Shown here: positions 17,978 to 26,415 of the stretch, in pieces | How positions within the stretch are numbered: the stretch's first letter is position 1 | Layout: every line of letters begins with the position of its first letter | Assembly (NCBI GenBank): GCA_023460515.1 | Contig: JAEWPS010000018.1 | Location: 1-64,000, forward strand | Length of the DNA: 64,000 nt | DNA from: Bacillota bacterium | Lineage (GTDB): Bacteria; Bacillota; Clostridia; TANB77; CAG-465 | Direction: 5' to 3' | Notes under the pieces: generated by a model | The model's database searches: none | What the model was told of the DNA's origin: nothing | The model's input: only the letters and a program-made list of their open reading frames with translations | Position numbers and translations under genes: made by a program

Positions 17978-18787
17978 GTGCAAATTTATGCATTTGTTGG
18001 TAAAACTGGAACAGGGAAGAGCTATAATGCTCTTCATGTTGCACATAAATACGATATAAAATATATAATTGATGATGCTATATTAATAAAAAACAATAAA
18101 GTTATTTGTGGTAAATCAGCAAAGACTGAAGGTACAAAAATTGCATCTGTTAAAGCGGCAATTTTTTTAAATCAAGATAAAAAAAATGAAATGATGAATG
18201 CAATTAGAATTGAAAAACCAGAAAAATTACTGATACTTGGAACTTCAGATGAAATGGTAGATACAATATCAGAAAATTTAGAACTTGGTAAAATAGATAA
18301 AAAAATATATATTGAAGATGTTGCTACTAAGGAAAATATTGAAATTGCAAGAAAATCTAGAATGGAAGAAGGTAAACACGTTGTTCCAGTTCCCACTTTT
18401 GAAATAAAAGAACAATTTTCTGGATATTTTTTAGATCCACTTAGAATATTCAATTCTTTTGTGAAAAATGAAGGACCAAATTCTGAGAAAACAATAATTA
18501 GACCAACATATAGTTATTTAGGCAATTATTTTATAGCTGAAAAGGTAATTAATGAAATTATTGAACATTCAGCTACAAAAATAATTGGAGTAACAAGAGT
18601 TTATAAAGCATTATCTACTAAATATATTGATGGTATTAAAATAGATATAGATGTTGAAATTAAATATGGGACAAATATACCTAGCATAAGTAATAGATTA
18701 AGAAATATTATAGTTCGTGAAGTTGATAGAGCAACGGGTATTAATATATTTAGCATAAATATAAACATAAAAGGTATTTCTAAATAA
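17978..18787 (+). CDS. P-loop NTPase fused to an Asp23/Gls24-like domain
   Basis: 269 residues. The N-terminus carries a Walker A motif (FVGKTGTGKSYNALH, residues 6-20) in an ATPase-like region with the Asp pair IIDDAILI. The C-terminal part (about 185-269) matches the Asp23/Gls24 envelope-stress fold: AEKVINEIIEHSATKIIGV and VEIKYGTNIPSISNRL. Asp23-type proteins usually lie at the membrane and respond to wall stress; an ATPase attached to one is less usual. GTG start at 17978, with GAGGTG overlapping the pnp stop, so translation is probably coupled to pnp. Substrate and role unknown. Confidence 0.7.
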   Translation: MQIYAFVGKTGTGKSYNALHVAHKYDIKYIIDDAILIKNNKVICGKSAKTEGTKIASVKAAIFLNQDKKNEMMNAIRIEKPEKLLILGTSDEMVDTISENLELGKIDKKIYIEDVATKENIEIARKSRMEEGKHVVPVPTFEIKEQFSGYFLDPLRIFNSFVKNEGPNSEKTIIRPTYSYLGNYFIAEKVINEIIEHSATKIIGVTRVYKALSTKYIDGIKIDIDVEIKYGTNIPSISNRLRNIIVREVDRATGINIFSININIKGISK

Positions 18788-18802
18788 GGAGTGATTAAAT
18801 TT

Positions 18803-19603
18803 ATGGAAACCATGAGATTTAGAGAAACAAAAAAGAGTAGTTATAAAGGACAAATATTTTTAATTGTGTTTTTTTTACTTATAGGTGTAGGTATAACATA
18901 CTTTGCAATCTCTAATGAAAAAGAACCAACTATACTTGGAAAATCACAATCAGATATTGAGGATAAATCTAATTTAGTTGAAAGTAATGCTTTAATTAAT
19001 AGTGATCAACCTTTAAAAAATGCATCGGAGTTATATAAAATAACAAATAAAATTATTTCAGATAAAACGGTTAAAAAAATAAAGGCAGATATGACATTAC
19101 CTGTTATATCATTAGAAGATAAACCGCTAACAACGCTAAATAATGAGATATATAATAAATTTAATGATACTTATAATACCTTTAAAAAGACGATGGAAAA
19201 AGTAGATAATAATTTTACATATACTGTTACATATAAAGTATATGACAATATTGTAGCTAATAAAAATATAATTTCTTTAACTATATATGAGAGAATGATA
19301 GATGATAGCGCTAAAATTAATTCAATGGAAAAAATATATACATATAACATAAATCAAAAAGATGGTTCTATATTGAAACAAGAAGATGTTGTACTAGATT
19401 TACTAGGACCAACATATAAAGATAAAATTAAAAATAAAATCAAAAGTTATATTACAAGTAGTTGTAATGTTAAAGAATCAGAATATAATTATTCATATAC
19501 TGGTCTTGAAACTTTCTATATTAAAGATAATAAGTTTCATTTAATATTTAATCCAGAAGAACTTGTGGATAAAAAATACAGTATACTAGACATTGAAATA
19601 TAA
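18803..19603 (+). CDS. Membrane-anchored RsiV/PdaC-like (DUF3298/DUF4163) protein
   Basis: 266 residues: short cytoplasmic head, one membrane helix (about residues 19-39) and an extracellular domain. The blocks LPVISLEDKPLTTLNNEI, VTYKVYDNIVANKNIISLTI and IYTYNINQKDGSILKQEDV fit the RsiV/PdaC accessory domain, which in known proteins binds lysozyme or sits beside a deacetylase. No sigma factor or deacetylase is adjacent, so the role is open. I start at ATG 18803, since AGGAG lies 11 bases upstream; the GTG at 18791 overlaps that site. Confidence 0.6.
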   Translation: METMRFRETKKSSYKGQIFLIVFFLLIGVGITYFAISNEKEPTILGKSQSDIEDKSNLVESNALINSDQPLKNASELYKITNKIISDKTVKKIKADMTLPVISLEDKPLTTLNNEIYNKFNDTYNTFKKTMEKVDNNFTYTVTYKVYDNIVANKNIISLTIYERMIDDSAKINSMEKIYTYNINQKDGSILKQEDVVLDLLGPTYKDKIKNKIKSYITSSCNVKESEYNYSYTGLETFYIKDNKFHLIFNPEELVDKKYSILDIEI

Positions 19604-19623
19604 ATTGGAAGGGAATGAATGAA

Positions 19624-21006
19624 ATGGTAGATTCAATGGAAAAGATTGTTAGTCTATGTAAATCAAGAGGATATATATATGCTGGCAGTGAAATATATGG
19701 TGGACTTTCAAATACTTGGGACTATGGTCCACTTGGTACAGAATTTAAAAACAATGTAAAAAAAGCTTGGATAAAAAAGTTTGTACAAGAATCTAAATAT
19801 AATGTTGGCTTAGATAGTGCAATATTAATGAATCCTAGAGTATGGGAAGCTTCAGGACATTTAGGAGGTTTTTCTGATCCACTTATAGATTGTAAGGAAT
19901 GTAAATCTAGATTTAGAGCAGATAAAATAATAGAAGAATATGCTTTCGAAAATAAAATAAATATAAAGGTTGAAGGCGTTAGTGATGAAGACTTAGTTAA
20001 ATTACTTTATGAGTATAAAATCGTTTGCCCTAAATGCGGTAAATTAAATTATACAGATATACGTAAATTTAATTTGATGTTTAAAACATTCCAAGGTGTA
20101 ACAGAAGATTCTGTAAGTACTGTATATTTAAGGCCAGAAACTGCACAAGGAATATTTGTTAATTTTAAAAATGTAGCTAGAACTTCAAGAAGAAAAATAC
20201 CTTTTGGTATAGCCCAAGTTGGTAAATCTTTTAGAAATGAAATAACACCAGGTAATTTTATATTCCGTACACGTGAGTTTGAGCAAATGGAACTTGAATT
20301 TTTTTGCAAGCCGGGTGAAGATCTAAAGTGGTTTGAATATTGGAGACAATACGCTGTAGATTTTCTACTTAATTTAGGAATGAAACCAGAAAATATACGT
20401 TTAAGAGATCATGAAAAGGAAGAATTATCTCATTATAGTAATGCTACAACAGATATTGAATTTAGATTTCCTTTTGGTTTTGGAGAATTATGGGGAATTG
20501 CAGATAGAACAGATTTTGACTTAAAAAGGCATATGGAATTTTCAAAAGAAGATATGAATTACTTAGATCCAGAGAGTGGTGAAAGATATATTCCATATTG
20601 TATAGAACCATCACTTGGTTGTGATAGAGCATTACTTGCTTTCTTATGCAATGCATATGAAGAAGAAAAAATAGCTGAAGATGATTCTAGAATAGTTTTA
20701 AAACTTCATCCTTTCTTAGCACCTATAAAAATAGGTATATTACCTTTATCTAAAAAATTGAGTGATAAAGCAACAGAAATATATCATAATTTATCTAAGA
20801 AATATATGTGTGATTTTGATGAAGCGGGTAGTATTGGAAAAAGGTATAGAAGATATGATGAAATAGGAGTTCCATACTGTTTAACTTTTGATTTTGAGTC
20901 TGAACAAGATAATTGTGTGACAATAAGAGATAGAGATACAATGACACAAACAAGGGTTAAAATAGAAGAACTTGAGAAATGGTTTTCAGATAAATTTGAA
21001 ATATAA
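19624..21006 (+). CDS. glyQS: Glycyl-tRNA synthetase, single-chain type
   Basis: Class II synthetase charging tRNA-Gly, alpha2 type of about 460 residues. Seen: SNTWDYGPLGTEFKNN near 25, a Cys-x2-Cys pair DCKECKSRF near 90 and a second CPKCGK near 135 that can bind zinc, motif 2 region VGKSFRNEITP near 200, FRTREFEQMELEFF, motif 3 SLGCDRALLAFL near 335, and an anticodon-binding domain in the last 110 residues. Start ATG 19624 (MVDSMEK) fits the ribosome binding site GGAAGGGA; the ATG at 19615 touches it. No T-box leader is visible upstream. Confidence 0.96.
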   Translation: MVDSMEKIVSLCKSRGYIYAGSEIYGGLSNTWDYGPLGTEFKNNVKKAWIKKFVQESKYNVGLDSAILMNPRVWEASGHLGGFSDPLIDCKECKSRFRADKIIEEYAFENKINIKVEGVSDEDLVKLLYEYKIVCPKCGKLNYTDIRKFNLMFKTFQGVTEDSVSTVYLRPETAQGIFVNFKNVARTSRRKIPFGIAQVGKSFRNEITPGNFIFRTREFEQMELEFFCKPGEDLKWFEYWRQYAVDFLLNLGMKPENIRLRDHEKEELSHYSNATTDIEFRFPFGFGELWGIADRTDFDLKRHMEFSKEDMNYLDPESGERYIPYCIEPSLGCDRALLAFLCNAYEEEKIAEDDSRIVLKLHPFLAPIKIGILPLSKKLSDKATEIYHNLSKKYMCDFDEAGSIGKRYRRYDEIGVPYCLTFDFESEQDNCVTIRDRDTMTQTRVKIEELEKWFSDKFEI

Positions 21007-21046
21007 ACTAACTTTATTAAATTATTTATCGTAAGGAGTTGATTTT

Positions 21047-21148
21047 TTGAAAAAGAATATTTTAAAATATACAGTAATAGGCATATTAATATTTTCTATG
21101 ATATTTTCAGTTTTTGCAGCATTAATATCAGCAGTAGTTACTGGTTAG
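21047..21148 (+). CDS. 33-residue single-pass membrane peptide
   Basis: A TTG-started frame with AAGGAG at eight bases spacing encodes MKKNILKYTV plus a hydrophobic stretch and ends SAVVTG: basic head, one transmembrane helix, tiny outside tail. Size and topology resemble the small stress-associated membrane peptides of Firmicutes (DUF4044 or Prli42 type), but identity is not established. It sits 40 bases after glyQS and 22 bases before cdaA. Its strong ribosome binding site and clean architecture argue that it is translated. Confidence 0.6.
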   Translation: MKKNILKYTVIGILIFSMIFSVFAALISAVVTG

Positions 21149-21170
21149 AATGAATTTGAGGTGAATGTGA

Positions 21171-22031
21171 ATGGGTCAAACAATTTCTTCAGAGTTTATA
21201 AAATTTATGTATATGCTCTCTGACATACTTCATTTGAACAATCCGTGGAGAGTTATTATATTAGTGTTTGATATTGCAATTGTTGTTTTTATTGTTTATT
21301 ACTTTTATAAATTAATAAAACAAACAAGAGCGGCGCAAATAGTAAAGGGTATAATGATAATATTACTACTTATGGTGTTATCTAATATATTTGATATGGT
21401 AATATTAAAATTCTTACTCACAAACTTAATGACATATGGTGTTTTATTAATAATAGTAGTATTTCAACCTGAACTTAGAAGTGCTTTTGAAAAAATAGGA
21501 AGAAGTAGTAAAATATCTAACATGTTTGAAGTAGAAGATAATATTGTTATAAAACATGCTATATCAGAAATAATAAAAGCTGTTGAAATAATGGCACTAA
21601 AAAAGATTGGTGTACTTATTGTTATTGAGGGAAATACTAAAGTCTCAGAAGTATTAAAAGATGGTATAAATTTATCCGCTAAAGTTTCATCAGAACTTCT
21701 ACAAAATATATTTATGCCAAGAACTCCACTTCATGACGGTGCAGTTATTATAGATAAAAGTCAAATATTAGCTGCAAAATGTATACTTCCACTTGCATCT
21801 GAAAACAATGTTGAAAAAAAACTTGGGACAAGACATAGAGCCGCAGTAGGAATAACTGAAATATCTGATGCATTAGTTATAGTTGTTTCTGAAGAAACAG
21901 GAATTATTTCGATAGCTGAGAATGGAAAATTAAAAAGAAATTTAGATGGGGAACATTTAAAAGATATTTTGAATAGGAAAATAGTTAAACCTGGTACAAT
22001 AAAGGGGATAAGAAATATTAAAAAGGTATAA
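21171..22031 (+). CDS. cdaA: Diadenylate cyclase CdaA
   Basis: Membrane enzyme making c-di-AMP from two ATP, controlling potassium and osmolyte balance. 286 residues: three N-terminal membrane helices (about 30-105) and a DAC domain (105-265) with both active-site motifs, HDGAVII near 187 and GTRHRAAVGI near 220. In most Firmicutes cdaA is followed by cdaR (YbbR repeats) and glmM; here the next gene encodes an unrelated unknown protein, and no YbbR repeat is seen anywhere in the window. ATG 21171 follows GAGGTGA. Confidence 0.96.
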   Translation: MGQTISSEFIKFMYMLSDILHLNNPWRVIILVFDIAIVVFIVYYFYKLIKQTRAAQIVKGIMIILLLMVLSNIFDMVILKFLLTNLMTYGVLLIIVVFQPELRSAFEKIGRSSKISNMFEVEDNIVIKHAISEIIKAVEIMALKKIGVLIVIEGNTKVSEVLKDGINLSAKVSSELLQNIFMPRTPLHDGAVIIDKSQILAAKCILPLASENNVEKKLGTRHRAAVGITEISDALVIVVSEETGIISIAENGKLKRNLDGEHLKDILNRKIVKPGTIKGIRNIKKV

Positions 22032-22073
22032 TAAATATAAATTAGTTATCATATATTTAATAAGGTGATTAAT

Positions 22074-22835
22074 TTGAAAATTATTTTATTAGATATATTA
22101 AAAAGTAGCAAGAAGCCTATTAAAATAGAAAAGCATATAAATACACTAGGAGAATGTATTTATATATACATAAATGAAGATATTATTAATAATAAAAATA
22201 TAATAAATAAACTAAAAAATAAAATTTTAGAAAAGTATATAATTAGTATCTTTAATTCTAAAAAATTTAGCGAATCAAAATACATATACATAACATCATA
22301 CGAATTAGATAAAAATAATATTTTAAAAAATAAAATTATGGATATGTTAGACAATAGATTTATTCAAATTATTAATGATGATACAATAAAAAAAAACAGT
22401 ATAAAATATTTACAAAATTGTAGCATAGAATCAAAAATATTATGTATAATATCTGAAAAATTTGATATAACTATATTACTTAAATTTATAGAAAAATTTA
22501 AAATAGTAGATATTTTATATTTAAATAATAAGGATACTAATTTTATTAAAAATATAAACAATATAAATATGGAGTATGGTTCAACGGTATCTTTTGTAAA
22601 TTTTAGTGATTTAACTATGTATGATATATATTTATTATTTAATAATGTAGATTTAAATGGATATATTTTAAACAAGAAGAGTAAATATATTGATTTAACA
22701 TCATCAGATAATGATATATATAGTAAAGAATATAAAATATATAATAAATATTCTGATGAAATATTAAATAAAGAAAGCTATAGTAAAACAAGATTAGGTA
22801 AAATGATTTGTAAATACTTGACAGATAGTGTATAA
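22074..22835 (+). CDS. Protein of unknown function between cdaA and greA
   Basis: 253 residues, very rich in Ile, Asn and Lys, probably cytoplasmic: no signal peptide or clear membrane helix. I recognise no family. The TTG start at 22074 has AAGGTG at six bases spacing; the GTG at 22065 overlaps that site. Its last 28 bases contain the promoter of greA. Extreme A/T codon use is like the rest of the core genes. It occupies the usual cdaR position but shows no YbbR repeat. Confidence 0.6.
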   Translation: MKIILLDILKSSKKPIKIEKHINTLGECIYIYINEDIINNKNIINKLKNKILEKYIISIFNSKKFSESKYIYITSYELDKNNILKNKIMDMLDNRFIQIINDDTIKKNSIKYLQNCSIESKILCIISEKFDITILLKFIEKFKIVDILYLNNKDTNFIKNINNINMEYGSTVSFVNFSDLTMYDIYLLFNNVDLNGYILNKKSKYIDLTSSDNDIYSKEYKIYNKYSDEILNKESYSKTRLGKMICKYLTDSV

Positions 22836-22836
22836 T
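22808..22836 (+). promoter_or_regulatory. greA promoter inside the upstream gene
   Basis: TTGTAA, 17 bases, TATAAT; the -10 abuts the stop codon of the upstream gene. Confidence 0.65.
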
Positions 22837-22866
22837 ATTTAAATTAAAATGAAGGAGAGTTTTAAT

Positions 22867-23346
22867 ATGAGTGAAAGAGAAATAGTCCTTACAGAAGAAG
22901 GATATAAAAAATTAGAAGAAGAACTTGCTTACCTTAAAGGTCCTAGAAAAATGCAAGTTGCTGAAAGAATCAAAACTGCAAGAGAATTTGGAGATATATC
23001 TGAAAACTCTGAATATGATGAAGCAAAGAACGAACAAGCTTTACTAGAATCTAAAATATTAGAGACTGAAAATACACTAAGAGTAGCTAAAGTAGTAGAT
23101 GATGATGATATATCTACAAGAGTAGTTGGTGTTGGAGTAAAAGTTAAGGTATACGACTATGAATTTGATGAAGAATTAGAATATTGTATAGTTGGTGGAG
23201 CTGAAGTTAATTTAGAAGAAAATAAAATATCTAATGAATCACCAGTAGGTAGAGCTTTAATTGGTAAAAAGAAAAACCAAGATGTTTTTGTTGAAACTCC
23301 AAAAGGTATAGCTAAATATAAAATAATTTCAATTGTAAGACAATAG
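22867..23346 (+). CDS. greA: Transcription elongation factor GreA
   Basis: Stimulates RNA cleavage by backtracked RNA polymerase. 159 residues: N-terminal coiled coil (1-75) with the acidic tip REFGDISENSEYDEAK, and a C-terminal FKBP-like domain (85-159, SPVGRALIGKKKNQDV). ATG 22867 follows AAGGAG at nine bases. It precedes lysS, a common Firmicute order. Confidence 0.97.
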   Translation: MSEREIVLTEEGYKKLEEELAYLKGPRKMQVAERIKTAREFGDISENSEYDEAKNEQALLESKILETENTLRVAKVVDDDDISTRVVGVGVKVKVYDYEFDEELEYCIVGGAEVNLEENKISNESPVGRALIGKKKNQDVFVETPKGIAKYKIISIVRQ

Positions 23347-23398
23347 TAAAGTATATTAAATTTGAATAAAAATTAGTAGGAAAAGGATGTGAATTATT

Positions 23399-24898
23399 GT
23401 GGATAATAGTAACAATGAACAAGAAATAACGTTAGAAGATTTTAACAAGCTTGTAGAGGTGAGAAAAGAAAAATTAAAAGAACTACAAGTAAATAACAAA
23501 GACCCATTTTATATAACAAAATGCGTAATAGATAATTACAGCAAAGATATCAAAGATACTTTTGTTGATGATACTGAATTACAAGTTAAAATAGCAGGAA
23601 GAATTATGTCAAAAAGAGATATGGGTAAAGCTTCTTTTTGTGATATACAAGATAGCAAAGGAAGAATACAAATATATGTAAGAGCAGATATTATTGGGAT
23701 AGAATCATATGAAGACTTTAAAAAGTATGATATGGGAGATATAGTATATATTTCAGGAACAGTTTTTAAAACACATATGGGTGAAGTATCAGTTAAAGCA
23801 TCAGAAGTACAACTTGTATCAAAATCTTTAAGACCATTACCTGAAAAATGGCATGGATTAAAAGATGTTGATTTAAGATATAGACAAAGATCTGTGGATT
23901 TAATAGTAAATACAGAAGTTAAAGATACTTTTGTAAAGAGAAGTAAAATAATAAAAGCTATGAGAGATTATTTGGAAAGTAATGGTTATTTAGAAGTAGA
24001 TACTCCTATGTTAAATGTTGTTCCAGGTGGAGCAGCAGCTAAACCATTTGAAACATATCACAATGCTTTAGATATGCAATTATACCTTAGAATATCACCA
24101 GAATTATATTTAAAAAGATTAATTGTTGGTGGCTATGATAAAGTATATGAAATAGGAAAGAATTTTAGAAATGAAGGAATTTCTGTAAAGCATAATCCTG
24201 AATTTACTAATATGGAACTTTATTCTGCATATGATGATTATAACGATATGATGAAAGTAACTGAAGAAATGATACAATACATTGCAAATGAAGTTTTAGG
24301 AACACAAAAAATAACTTACCAAGGACAAGAAATAGATTTATCTGGCAAATGGAAAAAGATAACTATGATTGATTCTATAAAAGAAGTTACAGGAGTAGAT
24401 TTTAATACTATACTTACTGATGAAGAAGCTATTGCTGTAGGTAAAAAAATGAAATTAGAAGTTGATGATACTTATAAAAGAGGAGATGTGATTAATTTAG
24501 CTTTCGAAGAAAAAGTTGAAGAGACTTTAATACAGCCTACTTTTATAACAGATTATCCAGTTGAAGTATCTCCACTTACAAAAAGAAAAAAAGATCAACC
24601 AGAATTAGTTGAGAGATTTGAAATGTTTATTGGTGGTAGAGAATATGGTAATGCTTATTCTGAACTTAATGATCCAATTGATCAAAGATCTAGATTCGAT
24701 TTACAAGTAGCTCAAAGAGAAGCTGGTGATGAAGAAGCTAATATGCAAGATGATGATTTCTTGACTGCTTTAGAATATGGAATGCCACCTACAGGTGGAC
24801 TTGGTATTGGTGTAGATAGATTAATAATGTTACTTACTGATTCAGCTTCAATAAGAGATATATTATTCTTCCCAACAATGAAACCAACAAACAAATAG
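23399..24898 (+). CDS. lysS: Lysyl-tRNA synthetase, class II
   Basis: Charges tRNA-Lys. 499 residues: N-terminal OB-fold anticodon-binding domain (about 60-155, IAGRIMSKRDMGKASF) and class II catalytic core with motif 2 region FRNEGISVKHNPEFTNME near 260 and motif 3 GLGIGVDRLIMLLTD near 465, ending in the typical LFFPTMKP. GTG start at 23399, with AAAGGA about 11 bases upstream. Part of the greA-lysS unit, closed by a terminator. Confidence 0.97.
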   Translation: MDNSNNEQEITLEDFNKLVEVRKEKLKELQVNNKDPFYITKCVIDNYSKDIKDTFVDDTELQVKIAGRIMSKRDMGKASFCDIQDSKGRIQIYVRADIIGIESYEDFKKYDMGDIVYISGTVFKTHMGEVSVKASEVQLVSKSLRPLPEKWHGLKDVDLRYRQRSVDLIVNTEVKDTFVKRSKIIKAMRDYLESNGYLEVDTPMLNVVPGGAAAKPFETYHNALDMQLYLRISPELYLKRLIVGGYDKVYEIGKNFRNEGISVKHNPEFTNMELYSAYDDYNDMMKVTEEMIQYIANEVLGTQKITYQGQEIDLSGKWKKITMIDSIKEVTGVDFNTILTDEEAIAVGKKMKLEVDDTYKRGDVINLAFEEKVEETLIQPTFITDYPVEVSPLTKRKKDQPELVERFEMFIGGREYGNAYSELNDPIDQRSRFDLQVAQREAGDEEANMQDDDFLTALEYGMPPTGGLGIGVDRLIMLLTDSASIRDILFFPTMKPTNK

Positions 24899-24919
24899 TA
24901 AATAGAAAAAAATTATAAT

Positions 24920-24960
24920 AAAAAAGTATATAATAATCTATATTATTATATATTTTTTTA
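24920..24960 (+). terminator. Terminator after lysS
   Basis: Arms TATATAATAAT and ATTATTATATA separated by four bases, A-tract before and seven T after; all A/T stem. Confidence 0.65.
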
Positions 24961-25048
24961 TGTTTTTTTATATTTTATGTTTTAATTGCATAAAATAATA
25001 TTGTATATTTATAGAAACTATTTATATATATGTCAAAAAAGATTTTTT

Positions 25049-25078
25049 TGTATAAAAAAGCAAAATTAGTTAATAATA
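25049..25078 (+). promoter_or_regulatory. Candidate sigma-G-like promoter of spoVT
   Basis: TGTATA, 17 bases, AATAATA; compare the forespore pattern TGAATA-N17-CATAnTA. No good vegetative promoter is visible before this gene. Confidence 0.35.
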
Positions 25079-25107
25079 TAAGTAAAAATATATATTGGAG
25101 GTATTAA

Positions 25108-25653
25108 ATGAAAGCAACTGGAATAGTAAGAAAAATTGATGATTTAGGTAGAATTGTTATACCTAAAGAAATAAGAAAAGGTTTAAGAATAAGAGTAGGA
25201 GATCCATTAGAAATATATGTAGAAAAAAATGGTGAAATAATCCTTAAGAAATATGCTCCTATGGGAGATTTATTAAAAATATCTGAACAATATGCAGATA
25301 CACTTTTTGCAACTAGTGGATTTTCGGTTTGTATAACAGATACTGATACAATAATTGCAGTAAGTGGATGTGCAAAAAAAGATTATTTAGATAAAGAAAT
25401 AAATGAAAATATTTTAAAGATTATGGAAGAAAGAACGACTTGGTCAACTAAGGATGATAGTTCAATAAAAATATTAAAAAATGAAGCTACGCCAAAATAT
25501 GGTTCGCAAGCTATAGCACCAATTGTATCTGATGGAGATATAATAGGAAGTGTAATATTATTTTCATTAGATTATGCAAAAAAAATAACGGAAGTGGAAT
25601 TAAAATTAATTAATTCTGCAGCAATATTCTTAGGTAAACAGATGGAGCAATAA
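25108..25653 (+). CDS. spoVT: SpoVT-like AbrB/GAF transcription factor
   Basis: Forespore transcription regulator in sporulating Firmicutes. 181 residues, matching SpoVT length: swapped-hairpin AbrB DNA-binding domain at 1-52 (MKATGIVRKIDDLGRIVIPK) and a GAF-like ligand domain at 55-181 (ERTTWSTKDDSSIK, QAIAPIVSDGDIIGSVILF). AbrB and Abh lack this GAF half, which favours SpoVT. Strong TTGGAGG site nine bases before ATG 25108. Monocistronic, with its own terminator and a possible sigma-G-type promoter. Supports a spore-forming lineage. Confidence 0.88.
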   Translation: MKATGIVRKIDDLGRIVIPKEIRKGLRIRVGDPLEIYVEKNGEIILKKYAPMGDLLKISEQYADTLFATSGFSVCITDTDTIIAVSGCAKKDYLDKEINENILKIMEERTTWSTKDDSSIKILKNEATPKYGSQAIAPIVSDGDIIGSVILFSLDYAKKITEVELKLINSAAIFLGKQMEQ

Positions 25654-25666
25654 ATATGTTAATTAA

Positions 25667-25700
25667 ATAATAGGTATAGTTTTTCTATACCTATTATTTT
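25667..25700 (+). terminator. Terminator after spoVT
   Basis: Perfect 11-bp arms AATAGGTATAG and CTATACCTATT, five-base loop, T-rich tail. Confidence 0.85.
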
Positions 25701-25821
25701 TATATATGAAAAGATAAAGTTAATATTAAACTATGAAATAATCAATATATTTCCAAAATTAACCATATTTCACTAAAAATTCAACTAAAATCATTTTTTT
25801 AAATTATATTGAAGATATTAC

Positions 25822-25850
25822 TTGAAAAAAAATGTGAAGTATGGTAAAAT
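25822..25850 (+). promoter_or_regulatory. Promoter of trmL-rimO operon
   Basis: TTGAAA, 17 bases, TAAAAT with extended TG (TGGTAAAAT). Confidence 0.7.
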
Positions 25851-25914
25851 ATATTATCTAAAAAGTTTTATTCATAAGCGTTATATCGAGCTTTAAATTC
25901 TAAAGGAGATTCCA

Positions 25915-26400
25915 ATGTTAAATATAGTATTAATTGAACCAGAAATACCACAAAATACTGGTAATATAGCAAGAACATGTGCAGTTATAGGTGCAAGATT
26001 ACATTTAGTAAAACCACTTGGTTTTGACATGTCTGAAAAAGCTGTAAAAAGGGCTGGATTAGATTATTGGGATAAAGTAGAAATAATTACATATGAAAAT
26101 CTGAATGAATTTAGGGAAAAAACATTATGTAAGAATATATATTTATTAACCACAAAAGCAAAAAAGATTTATACTGATGTACAATTTAAAGATGAGGATT
26201 ACTTAATATTTGGACCAGAATCTAGAGGTATACCAGAATCATATATTTTAGATGAATTTGAACATTCTATTAGAATACCTATGGGTAATAACATACGTTC
26301 ACTTAATTTATCTAATAGTGTAGCAATAGTAGCTTATGAAGCAATGAGACAGCTGAATTTTTTAAATTTAGAGCAAAGTAGTAAATATTTTAGTAAATAA
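25915..26400 (+). CDS. trmL: tRNA (cytidine/uridine(34)-2'-O)-methyltransferase TrmL
   Basis: SPOUT-fold methyltransferase for the wobble ribose of tRNA-Leu species. 161 residues: PEIPQNTGNIARTC near 9, LVKPLGFDMSEKAVKRAGLD near 32, LIFGPESRGIP near 97 and the knot motif IPMGNNIRSLNLSNSVAI near 122-139. ATG 25915 follows AAAGGAG. rimO begins 15 bases after its stop. Confidence 0.95.
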   Translation: MLNIVLIEPEIPQNTGNIARTCAVIGARLHLVKPLGFDMSEKAVKRAGLDYWDKVEIITYENLNEFREKTLCKNIYLLTTKAKKIYTDVQFKDEDYLIFGPESRGIPESYILDEFEHSIRIPMGNNIRSLNLSNSVAIVAYEAMRQLNFLNLEQSSKYFSK

Positions 26401-26415
26401 GGAAAAGGGATGAAC

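Noticed and set aside
21000..21046. T-box or riboswitch leaders for glyQS, lysS or serS
   Set aside because: The regions upstream of all three synthetase genes are too short or lack the T-box core and specifier stem; only ordinary promoters or operon junctions are seen.
22160..22675. Minus-strand frames in the unknown gene after cdaA
   Set aside because: They are hydrophobic antisense artefacts of the Ile/Asn/Lys-rich plus-strand gene, which has its own ribosome binding site.
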